NCBI GenBank assembly: GCA_039185015.1
Contig: JBCDAU010000030.1
Span: forward strand, 1-64,000
Reading direction: 5' to 3'
Origin: JBCBSZ01 sp039185015
GTDB lineage: Bacteria; Actinomycetota; Acidimicrobiia; Acidimicrobiales; Poriferisodalaceae
DNA length: 64,000 nucleotides
Positions within the stretch are counted from its first letter, which is position 1, and every line of letters starts with the position of its first letter. Shown piece after piece: positions 1-8,205 of this stretch. A program made the translations under genes and the position numbers. Below the pieces are notes generated by a model. The model was not told where the DNA came from and ran no database searches. It was given only the letters and a program-made list of their open reading frames with translations.

Positions 1-492
1 GCCTTCGCCGCCCAACGCCTCGACGATGGCATCGGACCACGCCTTGAAGCGGGTGCGGTCCTCCGGCGGGACGCCGAGCAGCTCGGCGATCGCGATGGTC
101 GGGAGCGGGTAGGCGAGCTCGGTGACGAGGTCGCCCTCGCCATCGGCGACGAACGCGTCGAACAGCTCGTCGGCGATCGCCTGGATCCGGGGCCGAAGGC
201 GTGCGATCGCCTTCGGGGTGAAGGCAGGCTGCAACACGCGGCGTTGGCGGCGATGATCGGGATCGTCGGCCGAGCCCAGCACGCCGCCTTCCTGGAACTC
301 GACGCCGGGACCCTGAGCGTTGCCCCAGTCCTGGTGGTCGCGGAGCATCCCGAAGACGTCGTCGTAGCGGCTGACGACGTAGAAGGGATGGTCGAGCTCG
401 TCGACCCGGTGGACCGGAGCTTCTCGGCGGAGCCAGGCGTGGCCCGGGGCCGGTTCCCGGCGCTGCTCGGCCGAGAGGTGCTCGTAGGTCAC
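1..492 (-). CDS. Cytochrome P450, N-terminal 164 residues (cut by window edge)
   Basis: The open frame runs off the left edge, so only the first 164 codons are visible. The translation reads as a bacterial class I P450: a region with ADDPDHRRQRR followed by QPAFTPKAI matches the C-helix segment that contacts the haem propionates, and ELLGVPPEDR is the usual segment before helix F. The haem-binding cysteine lies outside the window. The GTG start overlaps the TGA of the upstream SnoaL-like gene (GTGA), so the two are probably translationally coupled. The substrate is unknown; the SDR, SnoaL and flavoprotein neighbours suggest oxidation of a lipid, terpenoid or steroid-like compound (inference). 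Confidence 0.88.
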   Translation of the reverse strand, partial: MTYEHLSAEQRREPAPGHAWLRREAPVHRVDELDHPFYVVSRYDDVFGMLRDHQDWGNAQGPGVEFQEGGVLGSADDPDHRRQRRVLQPAFTPKAIARLRPRIQAIADELFDAFVADGEGDLVTELAYPLPTIAIAELLGVPPEDRTRFKAWSDAIVEALGGEG

Positions 493-941
493 GAGCTCGG
501 GCGCCGCGGCAGGTTGCCCGGCAGGTCGCGACCCATCCCGCCGGCGGCCCGGAGGCCTCGTCGGGCGATGCGCCACCCCTCCGCCGTGCGCACCCACTCG
601 TCGTCGTAGCGGCCCAGGAGCGTGAAGTCCTCGACGCCCGGCTCGACGTGGCGGTGCCAGGCGATCACGTAGCTCGTCGCCGAGGCGTGGTCGTCGTCGG
701 CGAAGTCGATCTCGATGTTGGAGACGTGGTGGCTGGTGGCCGAGTACTTGGAGAGCGCCTCGGCGAGGAACGCGCTGATGGCCGCGCGGCCGCGCAGCTC
801 GCCGCGGCCCCAGTCGGCGACGCCGTCCTCGGCGAACAGCTCGGCCTGCTCGTCATTGTGGTTCTGGTCGGCGCACCGGCAGTAGGCGTGCATCACGTCG
901 GCGATCGACTGTCGGGCGAGGAGCTCCTCGACGGCGTCCAT
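489..941 (-). CDS. SnoaL-like (NTF2 fold) protein
   Basis: This 150-residue protein (MDAVEELLARQSIADVMHAY at its start) has the cone-shaped alpha+beta SnoaL_4 pattern: an N-terminal helix followed by YCRCADQNHNDEQAELFAEDGVADW, then strands ending in YDDEWVRTAEGWRIARR. Family members are small cofactor-free isomerases, cyclases, dehydratases or non-catalytic binding proteins. The ATG shares one base with the TGA of the upstream SDR (TGATG); a GTG one codon earlier would give a four-base overlap. It is sandwiched between an SDR and a P450 and probably acts on the same substrate, but the reaction cannot be named from sequence. Confidence 0.8.
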   Translation of the reverse strand: MDAVEELLARQSIADVMHAYCRCADQNHNDEQAELFAEDGVADWGRGELRGRAAISAFLAEALSKYSATSHHVSNIEIDFADDDHASATSYVIAWHRHVEPGVEDFTLLGRYDDEWVRTAEGWRIARRGLRAAGGMGRDLPGNLPRRPSS

Positions 942-1765
942 CACGCGACCGTCCAGCCGCCGTCAACGGCCAGGGTCTGGCCGGTGACGTACGAGCTCAT
1001 CGGCGAGCAGAGGAAGAGCACCGAGGCGCCGATGTCGTGGGGCGTGCCGGCCCGGTCGAGGGGGATGCTCGAGCTACGCCTCGGTGTGATGCCGCTCATG
1101 AGGCCGGTGGCCGAACCCGGCGTCCAGACCGGGTCGAGCTCGCCGCCCTTCATCCTCCTGAGCGTCTCGACGTCGATGTAGCCGGGGGCGATGCAGTTCA
1201 CCCGGATCTGGTGCGCCGAGAGATCGAGCGCCAACGAACGGGTGAAGTGGATCACCGCGGCCTTGGCCGAGTCATACGCGGTGCCGAGGCAGGGGATCAG
1301 GCCGTCGACGGAGGCGATGTTGACGATCGCACCACCGTCGCCCTGCTCGACGGCTCGCTCGGCGAACGGCTTCGTGGCGTGGAACACCGAGTGGTAGTTG
1401 ACCTCGACCGCCCGCACCCACGAGTCGTCGTCCTGGTCGAGGATCGAACCGGCGACCCCGCGGTAGGTTCCGGCGTTGTTGACGAGCACGTCCACCCGCC
1501 CGCCGAGCTCGGCGGCCCGGTCGACGAGCGCTCGACACGACGCCGGTTCGGTGACGTCGACCTCCGCGCCCCAGGCGGTGTGACCCTCGGCCTCCAGGCG
1601 CTTCGCGACGACCTCGGCGCCCTCCGCATCGAGGTCGGCGACCACCACCGACGCCCCGGCCGAGGCCAGCACCTCGGCGATGCCCTCGCCGATCCCGGTC
1701 GCCGCCCCGGTCACGATCGCAACGCGACCTGTGAGGTCGGTCAGCGCCGACAGCCCCTCGTCCAT
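941..1765 (-). CDS. Short-chain dehydrogenase/reductase (classical SDR)
   Basis: A 274-residue NAD(P)-dependent oxidoreductase. The Rossmann motif TGAATGIG lies near residue 15, NNAG near residue 95, and the catalytic Ser and YxxxK (YDSAK) near 150-165; it ends in the usual DGG segment. I chose the ATG at 1765 because GGAGGGG stands just upstream and because the SDR fold begins a few residues later; the open frame extends further upstream but has no SDR features. It heads a minus-strand operon SDR-SnoaL-P450. The substrate is unknown, probably a secondary alcohol or ketone of a hydrophobic compound (inference). Confidence 0.9.
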   Translation of the reverse strand: MDEGLSALTDLTGRVAIVTGAATGIGEGIAEVLASAGASVVVADLDAEGAEVVAKRLEAEGHTAWGAEVDVTEPASCRALVDRAAELGGRVDVLVNNAGTYRGVAGSILDQDDDSWVRAVEVNYHSVFHATKPFAERAVEQGDGGAIVNIASVDGLIPCLGTAYDSAKAAVIHFTRSLALDLSAHQIRVNCIAPGYIDVETLRRMKGGELDPVWTPGSATGLMSGITPRRSSSIPLDRAGTPHDIGASVLFLCSPMSSYVTGQTLAVDGGWTVA

Positions 1766-1826
1766 GTCCCCTCCGTCCCCGTCGTGACGAGCCCCTAGGC
1801 TGCCACGCCGACGAGGGGGGAAGCCC

Positions 1827-3386
1827 ATGCGGGAACGAGTCGTCGTCGTGGGGTCGGGCGTCGCCGGGCTCTCGGCTGCCGTCGCCGCGGCCGAGGCTGG
1901 TCGTGTCGTGACCGTGTTGGAGCGTGCCGATCGGTTCGGCGGCACCACGGCGATCTCGGGCGGCGTCGCGTGGCTGCCCGGCAACCACCTGATGCCCGAG
2001 GTCGATCCGCCGGGCGACGCCATGGCCTACCTGGCCGGGCTGGCCTTGGGTGACAGCGATGAGGCCGCGCTGGCGACCTTCGTCGCCGAGGCCCCGAGAG
2101 CGGCCGCCTGGATCGAGGAGCACACCGAGCTGCGATGGATGGGCATCCCGTACCCCGACTACCACCAGTCGATGCCAGGGGCCCGTGAGGCCGGCCGGGC
2201 GGTCGAGCCCCAGCCGTTGGTCGTGCCGTCGGAGGTCGAGGCGATCGTCGGGACCTCACCGCACGCTCGGGTGCCCGTCACCTACGGCGAGGGGATGACC
2301 GGCGCGGTCGACGCCGCCGAGGTCGGCCGTCGGGTCGAGGCCGGGATGCAGACGATGGGTCGTGCCCTGGTCTCGGCGCTCGTGATGCGGCTCCGGGAGC
2401 TCGGTGCGGACCTCCGAGCGTCGATGCGGGTCGATCGCCTCCGGCAAGAGGGTGACGTCGTCACCGGCGTGACCTGCGGTGCGCAGCACTTCCGAGCCCG
2501 GGTCGTCCTCGCCTCCGGCGGCTTCGATCGCGACCCCGAGCTCGTGCGGCGGTTCCTGCGGGGTCCGATGGACGCCCCGGCCGGAGCGGCCCACCTCACC
2601 GGCGACGGGTTGCGCATGGCGATGGCCGTCGGCGCCGATCTGGGCAACATGAGCGAGGCGTGGTGGATGCCGGCGATGGTCGTGCCGGGACTCCAGCACG
2701 ACGGCGCCCCCGTCCATCGCCTGTTGCTCGCCGAGCGGGCGATGCCCGGAGGTCTGATGGTGGATCGGACCGGTCGCCGCTTCACGAACGAGACGCAGAA
2801 CTACAACGACCTCGGCCGTGAGATGCAGGCCTTCGACGCGGCGACGTTCTCGCACTCGCGTCTGCCGTGCTGGCTGGTCGTCGATGGGCGGTTCCGCTCT
2901 CGGTACGGGTTGGGTCCGCTCCGCCCGGGTTCGGACGACCCCGACTGGCTCGCCCGCGCCGACGAGCTCGGCGCGCTGGCCGACCGGATCGGCGTGCCGG
3001 CGGACGCGCTCGCGTCGACCGTCGAGCGGTTCAACGATCACGCCGCGCGGGGAGAGGACCCGGACTTCGGGCGGGGCACCTCCGCCTACGACCGGGGCAT
3101 CGGTGACCCGACCGCACCCCATCCGAACCTCGGCCCGCTGACCGAGCCGCCGTACTACGCCATCGAGGTCCGTCTGGGTTGCCTCGGCACGAAGGGCGGC
3201 CCGCGCACCGACGACCGGGGGCGGGTGCGGAGCGCCTGGGGGGAGACCATCCCCGGCCTGTACGCCGTGGGCAACGTGGCCGCCTCCCCCTTCGGATTCG
3301 CTTACGCCGGCGCCGGCGGAACGATCGGCCCGGCGCTGGTGGCCGGGATCCGCGCCGGCGAGGCGGCCGCGTCCGATGAGGGGTGA
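1827..3386 (+). CDS. FAD-dependent oxidoreductase, KstD / fumarate reductase flavoprotein family
   Basis: A 519-residue FAD_binding_2 protein. The N-terminus VVVVGSGVAGLSAAVAAAEA is the dinucleotide fold, followed by GGTTAISGG; the C-terminus has LYAVGNVAASPFGFAYAGAG, the second FAD contact seen in 3-ketosteroid dehydrogenases and related enzymes. Family enzymes remove or add hydrogens across a C-C bond next to a carbonyl. The start is supported by a GGGGGAAG ribosome site. It is transcribed divergently from the SDR-SnoaL-P450 operon and followed by another SDR, so a steroid or polycyclic ketone substrate is plausible. KstD-type Delta1-dehydrogenase activity is not proved. Confidence 0.82.
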   Translation: MRERVVVVGSGVAGLSAAVAAAEAGRVVTVLERADRFGGTTAISGGVAWLPGNHLMPEVDPPGDAMAYLAGLALGDSDEAALATFVAEAPRAAAWIEEHTELRWMGIPYPDYHQSMPGAREAGRAVEPQPLVVPSEVEAIVGTSPHARVPVTYGEGMTGAVDAAEVGRRVEAGMQTMGRALVSALVMRLRELGADLRASMRVDRLRQEGDVVTGVTCGAQHFRARVVLASGGFDRDPELVRRFLRGPMDAPAGAAHLTGDGLRMAMAVGADLGNMSEAWWMPAMVVPGLQHDGAPVHRLLLAERAMPGGLMVDRTGRRFTNETQNYNDLGREMQAFDAATFSHSRLPCWLVVDGRFRSRYGLGPLRPGSDDPDWLARADELGALADRIGVPADALASTVERFNDHAARGEDPDFGRGTSAYDRGIGDPTAPHPNLGPLTEPPYYAIEVRLGCLGTKGGPRTDDRGRVRSAWGETIPGLYAVGNVAASPFGFAYAGAGGTIGPALVAGIRAGEAAASDEG

Positions 3387-3463
3387 GCGGCGAGGGGGTT
3401 GGTGCCGACGACGGCTCGGTCGGTAGCGTGCCGTCCGTCACACGACGCAGCGGAGGGGTTCCG

Positions 3464-4243
3464 ATGGGCAAGCTGGACGGCAAGGTCGCGGCGGTCACCG
3501 GCGGCACGCGGGGGATCGGTCGAGGGATCGCCGAGGCGTTCCTCGCCGAGGGCGCGAAGGTCGTCATCAACGGCCGGTCGCCGGAGAAGGCCGAGGCGAC
3601 GATCGCCGAGATCGGAGCCGGTGACTCGCTGGCCTTCTACGCCGGGGACGTGACCGATCAAGCCGTGTGCGAGGGGCTCGTGGCCTACACGATCGAGCAC
3701 TTCGGCCAGATCGACATCATGGTCAACAACGCCGGTGGCGGCGGCGAGTCGTTCCCGCTCGTCGACCTGCCCGACGCCGAGTGGAACCACGTCCTGGACT
3801 GGAACCTGAACCACCCGATGTGGTGCACCCGTGCGGCCCTCAAGGACATGCTGCCGCGGGAGTCGGGCCGCATCATCAACATCTCGTCCATGTACGGGAA
3901 GATGGCCATCCCGATGGTGAGCCCGTACGTGACCACCAAGCATGCGCTGAACGGCTTCACCAAGGCGGTGGCTCACGAGGTCGGCGCGCAGGGCATCACC
4001 GTGAACGCGATCTGCCCGGGGTTCGTCGAGACCGACATCCTCAAGGCCAACGGCCCCCAGGTCGCCGAGGCCTCAGGCATGAGCTACGAGGACTGGCAGG
4101 CCGCCGTGCTCGCCCCGTCGGCGATCAAGCGGATGAACACCGAGGCCGAGGTCGGCGCGATGGCCGTGCTGTTGGCCAGCGAGGAGGGGGGCGGCATCAC
4201 CGGCTCGCTGATGAACGTCGACGGGGGCACCTCGCCGTACTAG
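3464..4243 (+). CDS. Short-chain dehydrogenase/reductase (FabG-like)
   Basis: A 259-residue classical SDR: TGGTRGIGRGIAEAF forms the nucleotide-binding loop near residue 13, NNAG lies near 90, the catalytic Ser is in NISSMYGK and the YxxxK motif is YVTTK. The start ATG at 3464 follows CGGAGGGG and places the Rossmann fold directly after the start; a longer frame begins at 3383 but its extra residues have no SDR features. It lies downstream of the KstD-like gene and is followed by a strong hairpin, so the two may form one unit. The substrate is unknown. Confidence 0.9.
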   Translation: MGKLDGKVAAVTGGTRGIGRGIAEAFLAEGAKVVINGRSPEKAEATIAEIGAGDSLAFYAGDVTDQAVCEGLVAYTIEHFGQIDIMVNNAGGGGESFPLVDLPDAEWNHVLDWNLNHPMWCTRAALKDMLPRESGRIINISSMYGKMAIPMVSPYVTTKHALNGFTKAVAHEVGAQGITVNAICPGFVETDILKANGPQVAEASGMSYEDWQAAVLAPSAIKRMNTEAEVGAMAVLLASEEGGGITGSLMNVDGGTSPY

Positions 4244-4254
4244 ATCGTTGACCC

Positions 4255-4278
4255 AGCTGGGGCCCCGGAGCCCCAGCT
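4255..4278. terminator. Hairpin between convergent genes
   Basis: A perfect 9-bp inverted repeat (AGCTGGGGC and GCCCCAGCT) around a six-base loop lies 12 bp after the SDR stop and before the end of the opposing gene. There is only a short pyrimidine tail, so it may act as a GC-rich terminator in both directions. Confidence 0.65.
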
Positions 4279-4328
4279 TCCTCCACCGGTCCTCGCCCTG
4301 ACGGGCTGCGGCGTGGCCGTCGTCGAGG

Positions 4329-5399
4329 TCAGCGCTCCCGGCGGAGCGACTCCGCGAGGGTGCGGACCTGTGTGAGCAGGTCGTCCTCGTGCCAGTGGTA
4401 GACGGTCGGGATCCCCGTCGCACGCTCGTGCGCCGACGCGATCCACTCCATCACCCGGTGGCAGTCATCGCGATCGGTGATCCTCGTCAGCTGCCCCAGC
4501 TCGCAGGCAGGCGCATGCCGATCGAGCGCGATCGCCACCGGGAGGATGTAGTCGCACGACGTCATCAGCGTGATCGTGCCGTCGTAGAGGGGCTGGAGGT
4601 GCAGCGTCGACGCCGCCTCTGGTGGTTCCTCGCCGCGCAGGTGGAGCCAGCTGTCCCGGGCCCGCTTGGCGAGGCTGCCGGCGAGCGGGACGTCCTGGGA
4701 CCCGCTGGCCGCCATCAGCACCATCTGACCGCCCGTCGCCAACTGCTCGTCGAGCTCGTGGCGCATCACGATGTTGTTGGCGCGCACGAGCTCACGGTCG
4801 AGACGAGCCCGGCGCCGGCTCGCGGTCTGCGGGATCGAGAGGAAGGTGCGGCACGCGGCCTGGAGGACCTGAAGGGCTGGGATGCCGAGCGCCTGCCGGG
4901 TGGCGACCATCCGGGACACCAGCACGTTCGAGCGAGCGGCGATCTCGTCGAGGTCGACCCGATCGCCGAGCACCCCGAAGGTCCGCTCCGGGCGGCACAG
5001 GCTCGTGAGCAGCGCGGCCAGCACGAGCGCGATGTCGATCGTCTGGCCATGGTTGGTGACCAGCGCGACGTTGGCCTTGTCGTGGAGCAGGAGCGTCTGC
5101 AGGTGGTTGAGCAGGTCGTCGTGCTCCGGGTCGACGAACGCGTCGAGGAGGACGCGATCGAAGTCGGGGAACGCGGCGCGAGCGTAGAGGCCGATGGTGT
5201 CGAGTCCCTGAGTGTCGGGATCGATCCGGACGCAGCGCGGGTCGTGGAAGTCGTACGTCGAGTCGAACGGGAGCTCCTGCAGCACGTCGCTGTGGCCGGT
5301 GCGCGTGAGGCTGAGCATCGCCCGGTAGGTGGTCTCGGGATCGGCGTCGGCGAGGACCTGCCTGGCCTCGTCGACCGACATCGCCGGGGGTTCGGCCAC
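4329..5399 (-). CDS. Possible HX4D-type acyltransferase
   Basis: A 356-residue soluble-looking protein. The only recognisable signature is LVTNHGQTID followed by a hydrophobic stretch, which fits the HX4D catalytic block of glycerolipid acyltransferases (block I), with GGQMVLMAASGSQD as a possible later block. Overall similarity to that family is not evident by eye, so the assignment is tentative. A GTG at 5399 starts it 7 bases after the stop of the DUF4916 gene; an ATG at 5381 is an alternative. It is the last gene of an operon with a HAD nucleotidase and the DUF4916 protein. Confidence 0.4.
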   Translation of the reverse strand: MAEPPAMSVDEARQVLADADPETTYRAMLSLTRTGHSDVLQELPFDSTYDFHDPRCVRIDPDTQGLDTIGLYARAAFPDFDRVLLDAFVDPEHDDLLNHLQTLLLHDKANVALVTNHGQTIDIALVLAALLTSLCRPERTFGVLGDRVDLDEIAARSNVLVSRMVATRQALGIPALQVLQAACRTFLSIPQTASRRRARLDRELVRANNIVMRHELDEQLATGGQMVLMAASGSQDVPLAGSLAKRARDSWLHLRGEEPPEAASTLHLQPLYDGTITLMTSCDYILPVAIALDRHAPACELGQLTRITDRDDCHRVMEWIASAHERATGIPTVYHWHEDDLLTQVRTLAESLRRER

Positions 5400-5406
5400 G
5401 CGGCGC

Positions 5407-5943
5407 CTACGGCAGCGAGCCCGTGTGGGCGAGAGCGAGACGCACGAGGCGGTCGTGGCCGCCGGTCATCTCGGCCCGCACCTCGGGGCGCACCGCCTCG
5501 GACGGCGTGAGCCAGGCGACGTCGAGCGCATCCTGGCTCGGGTCGGCGTCGCCCTCGATCGGCACGACGTAGGCGAGGCTGACGGCGTGCTGACGGGGAT
5601 CGTGGAAGCCGCTCACCATCGGGTCGGGGAAGTACTCGACGATCGTGAACGGCGCCGGTGACGGTGGCACCTGCGGCAGCGCGAGCGGGCCGAGGTCCTT
5701 GTCGATGTGGCGGACGATCGCGTCGCGCACCCGTTCACCGAAGAGCACCCGCCCCGACACCACGGCCCTGCTGATCGTCCCGTCGGCCATGGCCCGGAGG
5801 AGGAGGCCGACGTGGGTGACCTCGCCCGACTCGTCGAGTCGCACCGGGACGGCGTCGACGTAGACCATCGGCACCCGTCCGCGGGCGAGCTCGAGGTCTT
5901 CAGGGGTCAGCCAGATGTTCTGCGTGTCGAGGTCGTCGCTCAT
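5407..5943 (-). CDS. DUF4916 (Nudix-like) family protein
   Basis: A 178-residue protein whose core WLTPEDLELARGRVPMVYVD, followed by SGRVLFGERVRDAI, KDLGPLALP, EYFPDP and HDPRQHAVSLAYVVP, matches the actinobacterial DUF4916 family as I know it. The fold is Nudix-related but the canonical Nudix box is not obvious, so hydrolase activity is uncertain. The ATG at 5943 gives the usual family N-terminus; a GGAAGA lies upstream at somewhat long spacing. It sits between the HAD nucleotidase and the possible acyltransferase on the same strand. Confidence 0.85.
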   Translation of the reverse strand: MSDDLDTQNIWLTPEDLELARGRVPMVYVDAVPVRLDESGEVTHVGLLLRAMADGTISRAVVSGRVLFGERVRDAIVRHIDKDLGPLALPQVPPSPAPFTIVEYFPDPMVSGFHDPRQHAVSLAYVVPIEGDADPSQDALDVAWLTPSEAVRPEVRAEMTGGHDRLVRLALAHTGSLP

Positions 5944-5986
5944 GTCGGCGTCAGAGTCTTCCAGGGTCGACGTCTCGCGGCCACAC

Positions 5987-7378
5987 CTACCGGTGGTCGT
6001 GGGGGAGGTCGGACCGGGGCGCCCGGAGGTAGGCGTACGGCGTCGCGAGCCCCAGGTTGGACGCACGTGAGGTGTAGACGTCGGCGTAGCGCTCGACCTG
6101 ACGGGCGAAGATGCTCTTGTCGATCCCGGCCCGCATGATCGGTCCCCAGCGTGCGTTGGTGAGCTCGCCGGACTCCTTGGCGAGCGGCGAGATCTCGTCG
6201 TCGAGCTCTCGGATCGCCTCGATCGTCGCCTCGAGGTGGTCGTCGACCTCTTCGCCCCGGGTCTTTCGCGCTCGGGTGACAGCGAGCTCTCGCTCGAGGG
6301 CGCCCTTGTGACCCATCAGCGACACGAGGTGATCCTCGGTCTGGGCGAACTGCTCTGCGTCGCTGATCTCGTCCTCGATCTCGCTGACGATCAGCGCGGT
6401 CCGCCAGCGCAACGTGATCTTGGTGACGTGCACGTCGCCGAAGAGGTGGTCACCGACGTAGAGGATCTCGTCGCCCCGAAGATCGAAGCTGCGCTCGACG
6501 AGCGTGGCGTCGCCCCCGACGTACAGGCCTCCGCGCTCGAGTGGGCCGTAGTGGGGCTCCAGCAGACCGCTGTCGTCGTCGACCACGCGGAAGCAGGCGT
6601 GCGGTGCGGTGAAGAAGCCCGGTTTGCGGGCAGAGACGATCACGACGTCGAACAGGTCGCGCCACGTCTGCCCATCGGGGACGAAGGGATCGACGGCGAT
6701 GGCCATGACCTGCTTGGTGTAGGTCCAGTCGCTGTTGGTGATGAGCATCGTGAGCTTCCCGGCAGCCCGCTGGTCGAGCAGCGTCTGGGCGATGTCGGGG
6801 TCGGGATCGATGAAGCGCTCCGGGTCGGCGAGGATCCCGGGCTTCAGCTCGGAGTGCACGTGCACGTGGTCGATCGCCTTGCCGACCGCGGCGTACAGGT
6901 CGCCGTAGCTCATGACCCCCGGCAGGCGCCCCGCGTCGAGGTGGTCGACCAGCTGGCCGTACAGGCTCGACTGGGAGAGTGAGAACATCGTGTTCGTGAA
7001 CTCCCACCGGGGCTCGGACAGGTCGACGTGGGCGCCGGCGTAGGCCTCGCGCAACTCGTCGTAGGTCAGCGGCGTCGTGCCGTGGCAGGCCCGGATGACG
7101 TAACCGAAGCGGGTGGCCTTCACGAGGTTGCCGAGCTCGAGGTCGAAGACGAGGCCCTGGGTCACCTCGCCGGGATCGAAGCGCAGCCCCTCGATCGGCC
7201 ACCCTCGCTCGGCGATGAGGGGGACGGCGTGGTCGAACGCCGCCCGCTCCCACTCGTCGGTGCAGTAGGGGACCAGGGTGTAGTCCATGTCGTAGCCGAC
7301 GGCCTTGATGCTGCGGAGGTTCAGCGTGCGGTTCGGCCAGACCCGTCGCTCGGGCACGACGTTGGGGGAGAGGTCCAT
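5987..7378 (-). CDS. HAD-IG family 5'-nucleotidase
   Basis: About 463 residues, the usual length for the cytosolic purine 5'-nucleotidase-like HAD family. The nucleophile motif DMDYT (KAVGYDMDYTLVPY) is near residue 30, LITNSDWTY is motif II, and the conserved YVGDHLFGDVHVTK with its acidic residues is motif III/IV. A charged, probably helical segment (about 330-400) precedes the C-terminus. The family dephosphorylates nucleoside monophosphates with Mg2+. A GTG at 7384 two codons upstream is an alternative start. It begins a three-gene operon and is divergent from the thioesterase gene. Confidence 0.88.
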   Translation of the reverse strand: MDLSPNVVPERRVWPNRTLNLRSIKAVGYDMDYTLVPYCTDEWERAAFDHAVPLIAERGWPIEGLRFDPGEVTQGLVFDLELGNLVKATRFGYVIRACHGTTPLTYDELREAYAGAHVDLSEPRWEFTNTMFSLSQSSLYGQLVDHLDAGRLPGVMSYGDLYAAVGKAIDHVHVHSELKPGILADPERFIDPDPDIAQTLLDQRAAGKLTMLITNSDWTYTKQVMAIAVDPFVPDGQTWRDLFDVVIVSARKPGFFTAPHACFRVVDDDSGLLEPHYGPLERGGLYVGGDATLVERSFDLRGDEILYVGDHLFGDVHVTKITLRWRTALIVSEIEDEISDAEQFAQTEDHLVSLMGHKGALERELAVTRARKTRGEEVDDHLEATIEAIRELDDEISPLAKESGELTNARWGPIMRAGIDKSIFARQVERYADVYTSRASNLGLATPYAYLRAPRSDLPHDHR

Positions 7379-7397
7379 CGCCACAGCGTGGCAGACC

Positions 7398-7403
7398 TAC
7401 GGT
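7398..7403 (+). promoter_or_regulatory. -10 element TACGGT of a leaderless promoter
   Basis: TACGGT is followed by 7 bases and the ATG at 7411, with no room for a ribosome site. Confidence 0.5.
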
Positions 7404-7410
7404 GGCCGCC

Positions 7411-8196
7411 ATGGCGGATGCGTTCTTCGCGACCGAGGACGGCGACTGGTTCGTCCCCACGCACCACAGCCGCGGTCCCTGGGACGCCGACTCCTGTCAC
7501 GGCGGCCCGCCGACCGGACTGATCGCCCGGGCGCTCGAGCGGGCACTGCCGGACGTCCGTCTCGCCCGACTGCAGGTCGATCTCTTGCGGCCGGTGCCCA
7601 TGGCCGGGTTCCGGATCGAGACCGAGATCGTCCGGCGGGGGCGGACCGTCGGGTCCACGCGGGCCCGCCTCGTCGACGCCGACGGCAAGGAGCGGGCGAC
7701 GGCGGCCGGGCTGCACGTCTCGGCCCGAGACGTGGGTGAGGTGCCATCGCCCGAGGTGCCGATCCCGATGCTCGCCGACGCCATCCCGGGGCCGTTCGTG
7801 TTCGACCGGCCGTTGCACGGTCGGCCGGCGTTCATGGGTGCGGTCGAGATGCGGTACCCGCCGGGAGAGGATCGGTCACCGGGTCCGACGACGGCGTGGA
7901 TGCGGACGGTGCCGCTGCTCGCCGACGAGGAGATGTCGCCGTTCCAGCGCGCGTGCCCACTGGCCGATTGCGGCAACGCGATCTCCCGCAACGCCGGCAT
8001 CGAGGAGCTCGGCTTCGTCAACCCGGACCTCACGCTGATGCTGCATCGGGATCCGGTCGGGGAGTGGCTGGGGTCCTCGGCCGTCTCGCACTGGCAGCCG
8101 AACGGGGTCGGGCTCGCCGATGCGCTGCTCTTCGATGAGGTCGGTGTGGTCGGCCGGGCGCTCCAGACCTTGCTCCTGACGCCGCCGTCGGGCTGA
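7411..8196 (+). CDS. Acyl-CoA thioesterase family protein (double hot-dog)
   Basis: A 261-residue protein with the TesB-like arrangement: HHSRGPWDADSCHGGPPTGLIARALE at the N-terminus is the first hot-dog helix region (HGGxPxGLxAR), followed by LARLQVDLLRPVP, and a second domain beginning near residue 130. Family enzymes hydrolyse acyl-CoA to free acid and CoA. The ATG at 7411 is preferred over the GTG three codons upstream because a -10 hexamer lies 7 bases before it. The convergent neighbour is the TIR-beta-helix gene, 9 bp beyond its stop. Confidence 0.8.
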   Translation: MADAFFATEDGDWFVPTHHSRGPWDADSCHGGPPTGLIARALERALPDVRLARLQVDLLRPVPMAGFRIETEIVRRGRTVGSTRARLVDADGKERATAAGLHVSARDVGEVPSPEVPIPMLADAIPGPFVFDRPLHGRPAFMGAVEMRYPPGEDRSPGPTTAWMRTVPLLADEEMSPFQRACPLADCGNAISRNAGIEELGFVNPDLTLMLHRDPVGEWLGSSAVSHWQPNGVGLADALLFDEVGVVGRALQTLLLTPPSG

Positions 8197-8205
8197 GCCT
8201 CGCGG

